Positions 6,284-14,835 of a DNA stretch of 56,171 bases are shown in pieces. Position numbers and translations under genes: made by a program. Every line of letters starts with the position of its first letter. The stretch's first letter is position 1. The DNA is from a virus. The notes below the pieces were generated by a model. That model had not been told where the DNA came from. It saw only the letters and a list, made by a program, of their open reading frames with translations, and ran no database searches. Location of the stretch: IMG/VR virus record IMGVR_UViG_3300027782_000107, positions 1 through 56,171 of that record, one strand, 5' to 3'.

Positions 6284-9120
6284 TGAATTTTTACTATGGT
6301 GTTGTAGAAAATAGAGAAGATCCATTTAAACTTGGTCGTTGCCAAGTTCGTATCGTTGGTTTGCACACGCATGATAAAGGTTTACTACCAACAATAGATC
6401 TTCCATGGGCTACACCAATGCAGCCTGTGATTTCTGCTGCAATGAACGGTATTGGTTGGACTCCTGTTGGTCCAGTTCCAGGAACAACTGTAATTATTCT
6501 TTTTGCAGATGCTGATCAGCAACAACCAATCATAATTGGTACTGTTGGTGGTATACCACAAAGTAAACTATCAGAATCTTCAGTTGATATCGAACAGTCT
6601 GGTGCTATCGTTACTGATGGTGGAGTATTAGTTGATAATAGTGGTACTCCTATTAAATCTGGTGATGGTACACCTATTACTGTTGGTTCAACTGCAGCCA
6701 CTACTTCTGCAGCCACTCAACCAAACCTAACAGAACAAAAGATTCCGAACAAACCTTCTGATACTGCATTTAATGCATCTATCATAACAAAACCACCTGT
6801 TGGTTCTACAAGTAATCCTACTGTTGCTGAACAGAACATTAAGTATTTGATTGAGGCATGTGACAAAGTTGGATTGACCAGTAAGTATGCAAAGGCATCT
6901 ATTCTAGGTATTTGTGGTGGTGAATCTGGATGGTTATGTATTGAGGAAGGCTCTTACTATTCAAAGGCAAGTTCTCTTGCAGCAGTTTTTAAAAGATCTT
7001 TCCCAACAGCAGAATCTGCAGAGCCATTTGTTAAATGGCAAGGTACAAAGGCAGACTTTTTTAGAAAAGTTTACTCACCAGAAGGTAATGGTAAATTAGT
7101 CGGACATAAAGATCCAGAAGATGGAGCCAAGTATTATGGTCGTGGATTTAATCAAATTACTGGTAAATCATTGTATCAACAACTACAAAAGTTCTTGCTG
7201 GCAAAAGGTATTGCAGTAGACTTTGTTAATAATCCGCAATCATTGATTGATGATCCAAAGACCTCTGCGCTTGCCACTGCTGCTTTCTATTCATTAAATG
7301 TTAAACATGATATTAATGATCCAGGATATTTCCAGACAGCACTAAAGCGTACTGGCGCAGATGCCAATGGTTCTGGTTACGCAAAGAAACAAAAGTTTTA
7401 TGAATACTTTTTGGGTGCAACAGTAACTGTTGATTCTACAAATAAACCTGCAGCTGATGATCAGAAAGTATACACGAAAGAAGAAGTTAAAGATCTTCCA
7501 CCTGCTAAACAAGCAGCACTATTGGAAGATCGTTCAGATGCTAAGACAGTTGGTTTTAAAGATCCAAAGGGTAAGTATCCATTAAGACATTTATTGGATG
7601 AGCCAGATACTAATCGTCTTGCACGACAAGTACAAAAAGAAACTGCAATTGAGTTTAAAGACTCAACAAGAACAAAACAAATCTCAGCTGCAAACGATGG
7701 TGATTCATGGGAGCAACCACTTGCTCCATTCGGTGGATTATATCCATATAATAAAGTTTATGAGTCTGAATCAGGACACCTATTTGTTTTAGATGATACT
7801 CCAACAAATGAGAACGTAAGTCTTTATCATAAGGCTGGTTCATTTATTGACATTGATGCCAATGGTACTCAAGTTAATAAAATCGTTGGTGATGGTTACA
7901 CTATCATTGATAGAAATGGTGCAATCTATATCGGTGGTGCTTGTAATATAACAGTTGGTAATAGCGTAAACATCCTTGTACAAGGTGCAGCTGATATTCA
8001 AGTAGATGGACCATCAACAATCAATCTAAAAAACAATGCTGATATTGGTATCGGTGGTGACCTTAATATGGTGGTTGGTGGTGACTATAATCTACAAGTT
8101 GATGGCGACTTTACCATTAAGGGTAATAGTTCTATTGCCATGGAATCTGCAGCAGTAACTTCTATCAAAGCAGGTTCTGCTCTTGACATACAATCATTAC
8201 AAAGCACAAGTATTAAAGCAAACGCTGATATGTTCTTAGAAGCAGTTGGTGTACAAAACGTAAAAGCAGGTGGTAATGTTAATGTTGATGGTGCAGAGTT
8301 CCACGGACAAGAAGGATCTGCTGCAGGTGGTAATGATGTTGAAAATTCTACATTAGCACTCACTGCTCCAGATTTTACTGATGGACGTCCAGATCAATTT
8401 GGTACTTTATCTACTCCTGTTCGTCCAAGTCCACCAACAGATTTAAAGTACGCTCTCAATGAAGAGAATCAAAAGTTGGTTGACGACTATATTGCAAACC
8501 CAACTAAATATAAAAATACAGAAGCTGCTGCAGGTGGAGTTAAAGAAAACTACGCTGGAACACCTAAGACTGATGAGAGTGGAGCAAGTTTAATTGCTGG
8601 AGCAACTGCTTCTGACTTATATCAATTCCTCACTAAACAACTTCAGTTGGCAGAGTCTGGTTATTGGAGAGAAACAGGACAAGGTGGTCAACCAAGTAAT
8701 GCTAATATTACTCGCATCTGGGCAGACCTTGGATACTCCAAAACTAATCCATATTGGACCACAGATCAAACTGCTTGGTGTATGGGTTTTGTAAACTGGA
8801 CATTAAAACAGTGCGGATATCGTTATGTTCAAGAAGCTGGTGCCAGAGCAATTAAATCTAATCCAAATAGATGGAAAGCAACACCAATCACAGACTTTTC
8901 TCAGGCTGAACCTGGAGATATCGCTCTTTGGAATTATGGTCACGTAAACTTTGTTTACTCTAATAAAAATGGAGCACTATCTTTTGTTGGCGGTAATCAA
9001 ACACCAAAGGCTAAGACAAATAATCCATCTGATGGAGATGTTTCACTATCTTGGCCAGGAGGATACAGAACACCAGGAAATGGTTCTTTAGTTGGTCTTT
9101 GGAGACCAAGCAAGGAATAA
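6283..9120 (+). CDS. 5: Baseplate hub/spike protein gp5 with two putative cell-wall hydrolase domains
   Basis: The protein has 945 residues (T4 gp5 about 575). Residues 1-95 are the OB-fold domain (GRCQVRIVGLHTHDKG, PGTTVIILFADAD). Residues 185-380 look like a GH19/chitinase-type lysozyme: GESGW with the putative catalytic Glu214, and YYGRGFNQITG at 284-294. Residues 520-670 form the repetitive triple-stranded beta-helix (IDIDANG, GGDLNMVVGG, VDGDF). Residues 775-945 resemble a CHAP/NlpC-P60-type hydrolase: Cys833 in TAWCMGFVNWTLK, His887 in NYGHVNFVY and Asn905. T4 gp5 has a different (GH24-type) lysozyme and no C-terminal hydrolase. The spike would pierce the outer membrane and cut peptidoglycan. 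Domain families are judged by motif only. Confidence 0.85.
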   Translation: MNFYYGVVENREDPFKLGRCQVRIVGLHTHDKGLLPTIDLPWATPMQPVISAAMNGIGWTPVGPVPGTTVIILFADADQQQPIIIGTVGGIPQSKLSESSVDIEQSGAIVTDGGVLVDNSGTPIKSGDGTPITVGSTAATTSAATQPNLTEQKIPNKPSDTAFNASIITKPPVGSTSNPTVAEQNIKYLIEACDKVGLTSKYAKASILGICGGESGWLCIEEGSYYSKASSLAAVFKRSFPTAESAEPFVKWQGTKADFFRKVYSPEGNGKLVGHKDPEDGAKYYGRGFNQITGKSLYQQLQKFLLAKGIAVDFVNNPQSLIDDPKTSALATAAFYSLNVKHDINDPGYFQTALKRTGADANGSGYAKKQKFYEYFLGATVTVDSTNKPAADDQKVYTKEEVKDLPPAKQAALLEDRSDAKTVGFKDPKGKYPLRHLLDEPDTNRLARQVQKETAIEFKDSTRTKQISAANDGDSWEQPLAPFGGLYPYNKVYESESGHLFVLDDTPTNENVSLYHKAGSFIDIDANGTQVNKIVGDGYTIIDRNGAIYIGGACNITVGNSVNILVQGAADIQVDGPSTINLKNNADIGIGGDLNMVVGGDYNLQVDGDFTIKGNSSIAMESAAVTSIKAGSALDIQSLQSTSIKANADMFLEAVGVQNVKAGGNVNVDGAEFHGQEGSAAGGNDVENSTLALTAPDFTDGRPDQFGTLSTPVRPSPPTDLKYALNEENQKLVDDYIANPTKYKNTEAAAGGVKENYAGTPKTDESGASLIAGATASDLYQFLTKQLQLAESGYWRETGQGGQPSNANITRIWADLGYSKTNPYWTTDQTAWCMGFVNWTLKQCGYRYVQEAGARAIKSNPNRWKATPITDFSQAEPGDIALWNYGHVNFVYSNKNGALSFVGGNQTPKAKTNNPSDGDVSLSWPGGYRTPGNGSLVGLWRPSKE

Positions 9121-9121
9121 T

Positions 9122-9664
9122 ATGGCATGGAATCCAACAACAACTGAACTTGGACCATACACTGAATTACAATCATTCAGTCACAGTATTACATATATCA
9201 TTCCAGCAACTGAAGCAGATCCTTTGGCTACTCCTCCAACGGAAGCAACAGAAGAAATTCGTTATACTGTAAGAATAGTACCACAAGAAACAAATCCTGC
9301 CACTGTTTCGTTTACTGTGGGAGATCCAGGAATCATTGCTGGTTATTTTAAACGAGTTTTTAACGATACGATTCAGTACAAGACTTTTAATAAACAAATA
9401 AAAACTGCAGTGACTGATCCAGATAATGGAGCATGGGACAAGGTGACTAACTCAGAAGTCTATGAAACTTTGTCGTTTAAAGCTGATACATCTAGAAATA
9501 TTATTAGAAATTACATTGCTCAAGCTATCGATAATAATCCTGTAAGTCCGACTTACCTACAAGTAGTTTCTTCTAAAAGTTATACGATAAACATTCGAGA
9601 TTTAAACTGGTCAACAGGACAAAATCTATTAAAACAACTAGTAACTTTAACACAGAGTAGATAA
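9122..9664 (+). CDS. Virion structural protein of unknown function, between gp5 and PAAR
   Basis: The start chosen is the ATG at 9122 (MAWNPTTTELGPYTELQSFS), 1 nt after the gp5 stop, giving 180 residues; an in-frame upstream start at 9092 would overlap gp5. I do not recognise a family. The sequence is polar with beta-strand-like segments (IRYTVRIVPQ, ATVSFTVGD) and no signal peptide or membrane segment. The TAATG overlap with the PAAR gene and the location inside the hub/spike operon point to a baseplate or spike accessory role. The N-terminal WNPTT...LGPYT suggests a virion protein, but this is inference. Confidence 0.55.
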   Translation: MAWNPTTTELGPYTELQSFSHSITYIIPATEADPLATPPTEATEEIRYTVRIVPQETNPATVSFTVGDPGIIAGYFKRVFNDTIQYKTFNKQIKTAVTDPDNGAWDKVTNSEVYETLSFKADTSRNIIRNYIAQAIDNNPVSPTYLQVVSSKSYTINIRDLNWSTGQNLLKQLVTLTQSR

Positions 9665-9963
9665 TGCCAGCCATATCGCTAGAAGCCCAACAATCGACAG
9701 GACATGGATGTTTCCCTCCAACTGCTGCAGTTGGACCATACACGACCAAGTCTTTCTTTAACGGTAAACCAATTCAGTTACTTGGAACTACTCAGTATCA
9801 GGCACATACCTGCGGTAATACTACTCATCCGACTTCTGCTCGAAAAGTATCATCTTCTTCCTCCACTTTCTATTTTGAAGGCATAAAAGTCGCTCGAATC
9901 GGAGACGATATTGCCTGTGGAGACACAATAGCTGAAGGATCGCAAGATTCGTTTATTGGATAG
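9664..9963 (+). CDS. PAAR-domain spike tip protein (gp5.4-like)
   Basis: The 99-residue protein is typical of PAAR proteins: PTAAVGPYTTKSFFNGKPIQ, then a His-Cys cluster (YQAHTCGNTTHPT) and a second half with FYFEGIKVARIGDDIACGD. The His and Cys residues would bind a metal ion and form a sharp cone on the tip of the gp5 beta-helix, as in T4 gp5.4 and type VI secretion spikes. It starts by a 1-nt overlap with the preceding gene and is followed by gene 25. Confidence 0.88.
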   Translation: MPAISLEAQQSTGHGCFPPTAAVGPYTTKSFFNGKPIQLLGTTQYQAHTCGNTTHPTSARKVSSSSSTFYFEGIKVARIGDDIACGDTIAEGSQDSFIG

Positions 9964-9976
9964 ACTAAATAATAAT

Positions 9977-10369
9977 ATGTCAAGAAATACAAGAACATTT
10001 TCGGATTTAGACTTAAATTTTACTGCTCACCCAGTGAATAAGGATATTGTACGTCGTTTCGATGAGAATGCCATTAAAACGTCGGTTAGAAACCTTCTTC
10101 TCACTCGAAATTTTGAGCGTCCATTTCATAGCGAGATAGGTTCTCCTATCAGAGCATTGATGTTTGAACTTCCTGGACCAATGTTTACAGTTATGTTGAA
10201 ACGAGCAATCGTTGACGTGATTAATAACTTTGAACCAAGAGTGAGCATTATAGACGTATTAGTAAACGACTCGCTAGACGAAAACGCAGTCTATATCACA
10301 TTAAACTTTAAAATAGTAAATACCGAGAGACCTATTACTCTCGATCTAGCACTAGAGAGAACACGATAA
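9977..10369 (+). CDS. 25: Baseplate wedge subunit gp25
   Basis: The 130-residue protein (T4 132) belongs to the GPW/gp25 family: FSDLDLNFTAHPVNKDIVRR, then the family hallmark NFERPFHSEIGSPIRALMFE, then NNFEPRVSIIDV. It links the wedge (gp6, gp53) to the first sheath ring. The start chosen is the ATG at 9977, which gives the conserved MSRN N-terminus; an in-frame start 21 nt upstream would overlap the PAAR gene and add non-conserved residues. A CTAAATA box ends 5 nt before this ATG. The gene overlaps gene 6 by 1 nt. Confidence 0.92.
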   Translation: MSRNTRTFSDLDLNFTAHPVNKDIVRRFDENAIKTSVRNLLLTRNFERPFHSEIGSPIRALMFELPGPMFTVMLKRAIVDVINNFEPRVSIIDVLVNDSLDENAVYITLNFKIVNTERPITLDLALERTR

Positions 10370-12219
10370 TGGCATCCAATAATAAAAGAATTAGTGTTTC
10401 AGAATTAGACTTTGACAACATTAAGGCTAATCTAAAAGAATATCTAAAAGGTCAGGCTGTGTTTTCTGACTATGATTTTGAAGGATCAGGACTATCCATT
10501 CTTCTAGATGTTCTGGCTTACAATACTCACTACAATGGTATCTATACTAACCTTGCTGTGAACGAGATGTTTCTTGATTCCGCAAGCAAAAGATCATCTG
10601 TAGTTTCCCTTGCTAAGTTACTTGGATATACTCCAAACTCAGCAAAGTGTGCAACTGCCACAGTAACTTTAAATATTACATCTTCATCTACTGGACCATC
10701 TGTTGTCACAGTTCCAGCGTTTACACAATTTAATACAACTGTTGATGGTAATTCTTATGCGTTTTACACTACGCAAGAATATACTGCAGTTGGTGCATCA
10801 ACAAACTATTCAATTCCCAATGTGACTCTTACTGAAGGGTCTCCATTAAACTTTAAATACACAGTGGCTGCTGGTGTAAGATATATCATTCCAAACGCAA
10901 ATATTGACTTGGCCACTGTTAAAGTTCGTATTCAAGAAAATGCAACCTCATCCAATTATACCACTTACACTATTTCTACTTCTGTTATAGAAGCAAATGC
11001 AATATCAAAAATATTTTTTGTTAAAGAGATTGATGATGGTTTATACGAATTAACATTTGGTGATGGCACTCTTGGTAAGGCATTGGAAAACGGCAACGTA
11101 GTTCATATAAGTTATTTTGTTTCTAGTTTAACTGCTGCAAATAAGGCATCACTATTTTCATACGATGGTTCCACTCTTTATAGTGGAGCAAATGTTTCAA
11201 TCACAACTACGTCACCAGCCACTGGCGGTGGAATAGTTGAGGATATCGCAAGTATAAGATTTAATGCGCCAAGAACATATGCTGCTCAAAATCGTGCAGT
11301 AACTCCAGATGATTATCGTGCTTTAATCTACGCTAATTTCCCAGAAGCTGCATCAGTTGCTGTTTGGGGTGGCGAAGATAATGATCCACCTATCTATGGT
11401 AAAACATTTATTTCAGTTAAACCAAAAACTGCAGGAAAGTTAACGCTTCAACAAAAATCTAATATTATAAACACAATTTTAGAAAAAAAGAATATTGTTT
11501 CCATCACACCAGAAATTGTTGATGCTGAGGAACTTAATATTGCACTAAATGTTACAGTGTATTACAACGACAGAGAAACAGGTTACACTTCAACTGACAT
11601 TGAATCTATCGTTCGTCAAGTTATTTTAGACTATAATGAATCTGATTTACAAAAATTTGAAAGTGTATTCCGTTACTCTAAATTAAGTCGTTTGATTGAT
11701 GCATCAGAACAGTCTATTACAAATAACATTACAACAGTAACATTGAGAAGAAACATATCACCAAGATATGGAATTTCTGCTGAGTATAACATCGATGTTA
11801 TTAATCCAATTTATAGTTCTGGTTCCGCTGAAGACTCTGTTACTTCCACTGGATTCTATATTCAAGGAAACGATAATATTCACTATCTAAGTGATGATGG
11901 TCTTGGTAATATGATTCTTTTCTATCGTTCAGTTGGAACAACAACTACAGAAGCACAAAATATTATCACCAACTATTCAATTGGAACTGTTGATTATGCA
12001 GCTGGTAAGATTAATATAAAGAATCTAAATATTACAGGGCTTGCTGACATTGACTTTGAGATTAGTATTAAACCATCTTCAAACGATGTGGTTTCTGCCT
12101 TTACTCAAATAGCACAAATCGCCACAGATCATTTAACTGTAACAGCAATCGTTGATAAAACTGCCAATGGCGATCTTCGTGCAGGTAAAAATTACACATT
12201 CACTACTAGTCGTTCATAA
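10369..12219 (+). CDS. 6: Baseplate wedge subunit gp6
   Basis: The 616-residue protein (T4 about 660) is gp6 of the baseplate J-like family. It begins with ISVSELDFDNIKANLKEYLK and DYDFEGSGLSILLDVLAYNT, then NEMFLDSASKRSSVVSLAKL. A later segment with RFNAPRTYAAQNRAVTPDDY is typical of gp6/gpJ proteins. It forms the dimeric ring that ties the wedges together around the hub. It overlaps gene 25 upstream and the gp7-position gene downstream by 1 nt each. Confidence 0.92.
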   Translation: MASNNKRISVSELDFDNIKANLKEYLKGQAVFSDYDFEGSGLSILLDVLAYNTHYNGIYTNLAVNEMFLDSASKRSSVVSLAKLLGYTPNSAKCATATVTLNITSSSTGPSVVTVPAFTQFNTTVDGNSYAFYTTQEYTAVGASTNYSIPNVTLTEGSPLNFKYTVAAGVRYIIPNANIDLATVKVRIQENATSSNYTTYTISTSVIEANAISKIFFVKEIDDGLYELTFGDGTLGKALENGNVVHISYFVSSLTAANKASLFSYDGSTLYSGANVSITTTSPATGGGIVEDIASIRFNAPRTYAAQNRAVTPDDYRALIYANFPEAASVAVWGGEDNDPPIYGKTFISVKPKTAGKLTLQQKSNIINTILEKKNIVSITPEIVDAEELNIALNVTVYYNDRETGYTSTDIESIVRQVILDYNESDLQKFESVFRYSKLSRLIDASEQSITNNITTVTLRRNISPRYGISAEYNIDVINPIYSSGSAEDSVTSTGFYIQGNDNIHYLSDDGLGNMILFYRSVGTTTTEAQNIITNYSIGTVDYAAGKINIKNLNITGLADIDFEISIKPSSNDVVSAFTQIAQIATDHLTVTAIVDKTANGDLRAGKNYTFTTSRS

Positions 12220-14339
12220 TGTCAATTAATCGTCGTACGTTATCATCATTAGTTTCTAGTCAACTCCCTGAGTTCGTCAGGGAGGATAATCAGACATTTG
12301 TTGCTTTCTTAGAAGCATACTATGAGTATCTAGAAAACACAAATGGTAATGATTTAAAAACAATTGGTGATATTGATACAACTTTAGAATCTTTTATTAA
12401 GCACTTTAGAAATGAAGTTGCTGTAAATTTTCCAAATCCTGTAATAGATGAAAGATTTTTATTACAACACATGAAAGACCATTACCTTGCTAAAGGTAGT
12501 GAGGCATCTTTTAAATTCTTATTCAGAGTTCTTTTTAATAAAGATGTAACATTAGAATATCCATCACGTCAGATGCTTCGTGCTTCTGATGGTCGATGGA
12601 ATCAAGACGTATCAATTTTTGCCAGAGTTAACGCTGGTAATCCAGATACTATTATTGGTAGAGTAGTTGATGTAGTTACACCAAACAGAACTATTAGACT
12701 TCAGATTGATAGAAGACAATATGTTGAAGTTGAGATTGATCGTATTGTTTTAATTGCAGATGGTATCTATGAATTTTTTATTGATCGTAAATTCTTTGGA
12801 GATATTTCTCCAGGAGATAGAATTCGTTATGAAGATACTTTTGATGCAACAATTTTATCAACTACCTCAAAAGTAACTATCCAGCAAAAGGGTAAACGCT
12901 TTAGGTTGGGTGATTTGTATGAGATTAAAAATGGTGATGGTGCTGGATCGATCTTAAAAGTCTCTGGTATAGATTCCGTTGGAGGAATCACAAGTATTGA
13001 ATTCGTTAAATACGGAATCAATTACGCAACAGATTTTACAGCAACTATATTACCACAGGCTGGACTTTCAGTAACATCTGCTGGGTCTACTGCATTAACT
13101 ATCGGTGGTGCTTCACCTAGTTATAATGTCGCACTCAATGAAACTACCAATGGTTTCTTTGAACAAGGTATTATTAATACAACAAATTATAATACTACTG
13201 ATTATTGGGATGGTACTTACGTTGGTGATGTCATTCGTGAATTCTTCGTTGATAACAAATATACAGTTTTAGATGCAGACGAGCCAGCGATTATTAAAAT
13301 CACTCTTGGTTCCCTTGCAAAATATCCAGGATATTATACAAGCAACTTAGGTTTCTTGGATGATGCTATTTACATTCAAGACAGTAGATTCTATCAAGCA
13401 TTCTCATATGTTGTTAAGATTGATGAAAAGTTAGAAACATATCGTTCTGCAGTTAAAACATTAATTCACCCAGCAGGCATGGCTTTGTTTGGTGAGTTTG
13501 ATGTAAGAAATGAATTTGATACTGGAACTAGCCTAACATCTATGCTGCGTTTCTTGGTACTACAATTCCAAGACGAAGCATTTTTATCAGACACTACACC
13601 AAATTTTGTAGTAACCAAACCACTGGCTACTCATTATCTGTTCGATGGAGTTACTGCGGATACAAGTTCAGTTACATTAGGAGACACACTTCCTCTTTTT
13701 GCTGTAACCAAACCTCTTGATACTCATTATCTAAACGATGGAACTACAGCTGATACAAGTTCTGTTACACTGGCAGATACAAGTAGAGTTAAAGATATTG
13801 GTAAAGCACTTTCTACACATTTTCTAAATGATGGTACTACGGCAGATACAAGTTCTGTTGCTCCAAGCGAGGCAACTATTTCTTATGGATACAGTTCATT
13901 AACTCGTTTAGGTATTAGCTTACTTGATACTACAAAGGTGTTTAATTCTCCAGTTTATACTCACTATTTAAATGATGGTACTACAGTAGATACAGATACA
14001 GTTTCTTTGGGTGATACAACACCAAATTTTGAAGTAGAAAAGGCATTAAATACGCATTATCTAAACGATGGAACTACAGCCGATACAAGTTCCGTCACAA
14101 TGAGTGATACTACAGGAACGAATAGTACTAGAACTGTTCCGTTCTTTGTCCTAAATAAAGAATTGGCTACCCATTACTTGTATGATGGGACAACGGCAGA
14201 TACAAGTTCGATTACAATAACTGGTAGTGGAGGAAGTTTATGGTTAAGTCCTTATACAGATCCTTATCCAACTAGCAGTTCTTATTTTGCAAACGATAGT
14301 GGAAACTATACAGAGGGTGAAGCATCTTTCACTGGATAA
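12219..14339 (+). CDS. Baseplate wedge/structural protein in the gp7 position, with C-terminal repeats
   Basis: The 706-residue protein lies between gp6 and gp8, the place of gp7 in T4 (about 1032 residues), and I treat it as the positional counterpart. The N-terminus (RRTLSSLVSSQLPEFVREDN, YYEYLENTNG, YLAKGSEASFKFLFRVLFNK) is a conserved opening in T4-like marine phages. A middle beta-rich part ends near HPAGMALFGEFDVRNEF (about residues 417-433). The last roughly 240 residues contain six imperfect copies of a THYLNDGTTADTSSVTL unit. The repeat region is absent from T4 gp7 as I know it. Function is inferred from position; direct homology to T4 gp7 was not established. Confidence 0.6.
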   Translation: MSINRRTLSSLVSSQLPEFVREDNQTFVAFLEAYYEYLENTNGNDLKTIGDIDTTLESFIKHFRNEVAVNFPNPVIDERFLLQHMKDHYLAKGSEASFKFLFRVLFNKDVTLEYPSRQMLRASDGRWNQDVSIFARVNAGNPDTIIGRVVDVVTPNRTIRLQIDRRQYVEVEIDRIVLIADGIYEFFIDRKFFGDISPGDRIRYEDTFDATILSTTSKVTIQQKGKRFRLGDLYEIKNGDGAGSILKVSGIDSVGGITSIEFVKYGINYATDFTATILPQAGLSVTSAGSTALTIGGASPSYNVALNETTNGFFEQGIINTTNYNTTDYWDGTYVGDVIREFFVDNKYTVLDADEPAIIKITLGSLAKYPGYYTSNLGFLDDAIYIQDSRFYQAFSYVVKIDEKLETYRSAVKTLIHPAGMALFGEFDVRNEFDTGTSLTSMLRFLVLQFQDEAFLSDTTPNFVVTKPLATHYLFDGVTADTSSVTLGDTLPLFAVTKPLDTHYLNDGTTADTSSVTLADTSRVKDIGKALSTHFLNDGTTADTSSVAPSEATISYGYSSLTRLGISLLDTTKVFNSPVYTHYLNDGTTVDTDTVSLGDTTPNFEVEKALNTHYLNDGTTADTSSVTMSDTTGTNSTRTVPFFVLNKELATHYLYDGTTADTSSITITGSGGSLWLSPYTDPYPTSSSYFANDSGNYTEGEASFTG
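13611..14215 (+). repeat. Six-copy in-frame repeat, core THYLNDGTTADTSSVTL
   Basis: Six imperfect copies of the core begin near 13627, 13720, 13816, 13960, 14056 and 14170. Spacing is mostly about 90-95 nt, with one longer interval between copies three and four. Copies two and five are nearly identical in DNA over CATTATCTAAACGATGG and the following bases. The spacer between cores is also partly conserved (VVTKPL, AVTKPL, EVEKAL). Confidence 0.85.
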
Positions 14340-14357
14340 TTAATAAAGGAGATTTCG

Positions 14358-14819
14358 ATGAAATTACAAGAAAATTTAAAAATGCTTGGTGAATTGACTA
14401 TTCAAGTTTTTAACGAGAATGGCGATTTAAAATCAGCAATTAAAGTACCTAACCTAGTTGTTACGGTTGGTAAGAATTATATCGCTAGCCGTATGGTTGG
14501 TACAGCAGCAACAGTAATGAGCCACATGGCTATCGGTACTGGCACTAGTACACCAATCGCTGGTGATGTAAACTTAGGTACTGAGGCATATCGTGCGTCA
14601 ATAACTATTGCTGCTTCTACTAATACTGTTACTTCAACTGCTACGTTTGCTGCAGGTAATGGTACTGGTGCTATTACTGAAGCTGGAATTTTTAACTACA
14701 GTACATATGCTGCTAGCCCAGGATCTGGACAATTTATGCTTTGCCGTACAACATTCCCAGCAGTGAATAAAGCAGCTGGTGACTCTATTGCGATCACTTG
14801 GGTTGTTACAGTAAGCTAA
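14358..14819 (+). CDS. Virion structural protein, probable fibre or baseplate accessory
   Basis: The 153-residue protein (MKLQENLKMLGELTIQVFNE) has the pattern of small phage structural proteins with LVVTVGKNYIASRMVG and MSHMAIGTGTSTPIAGD, then a Gly/Thr/Ala-rich beta part ending SIAITWVVTVS. Related sequences occur beside fibre or baseplate genes in many phages, but I cannot name a function. A strong SD (AAGGAG, 14345-14350) precedes the ATG. The gene sits between the gp7-position gene and gene 8. Confidence 0.6.
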   Translation: MKLQENLKMLGELTIQVFNENGDLKSAIKVPNLVVTVGKNYIASRMVGTAATVMSHMAIGTGTSTPIAGDVNLGTEAYRASITIAASTNTVTSTATFAAGNGTGAITEAGIFNYSTYAASPGSGQFMLCRTTFPAVNKAAGDSIAITWVVTVS

Positions 14820-14835
14820 TTAAAAGAAAACACAT

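Noticed and set aside
9092-9121. Upstream in-frame start for the gene at 9122
   Set aside because: It would overlap gp5 by about 30 nt; the ATG at 9122 directly after the gp5 stop fits the coupled arrangement of the operon.
13611-14215. Possible CRISPR-like array
   Set aside because: The repeats are in-frame, imperfect and protein-coding, with spacers that also code conserved residues.
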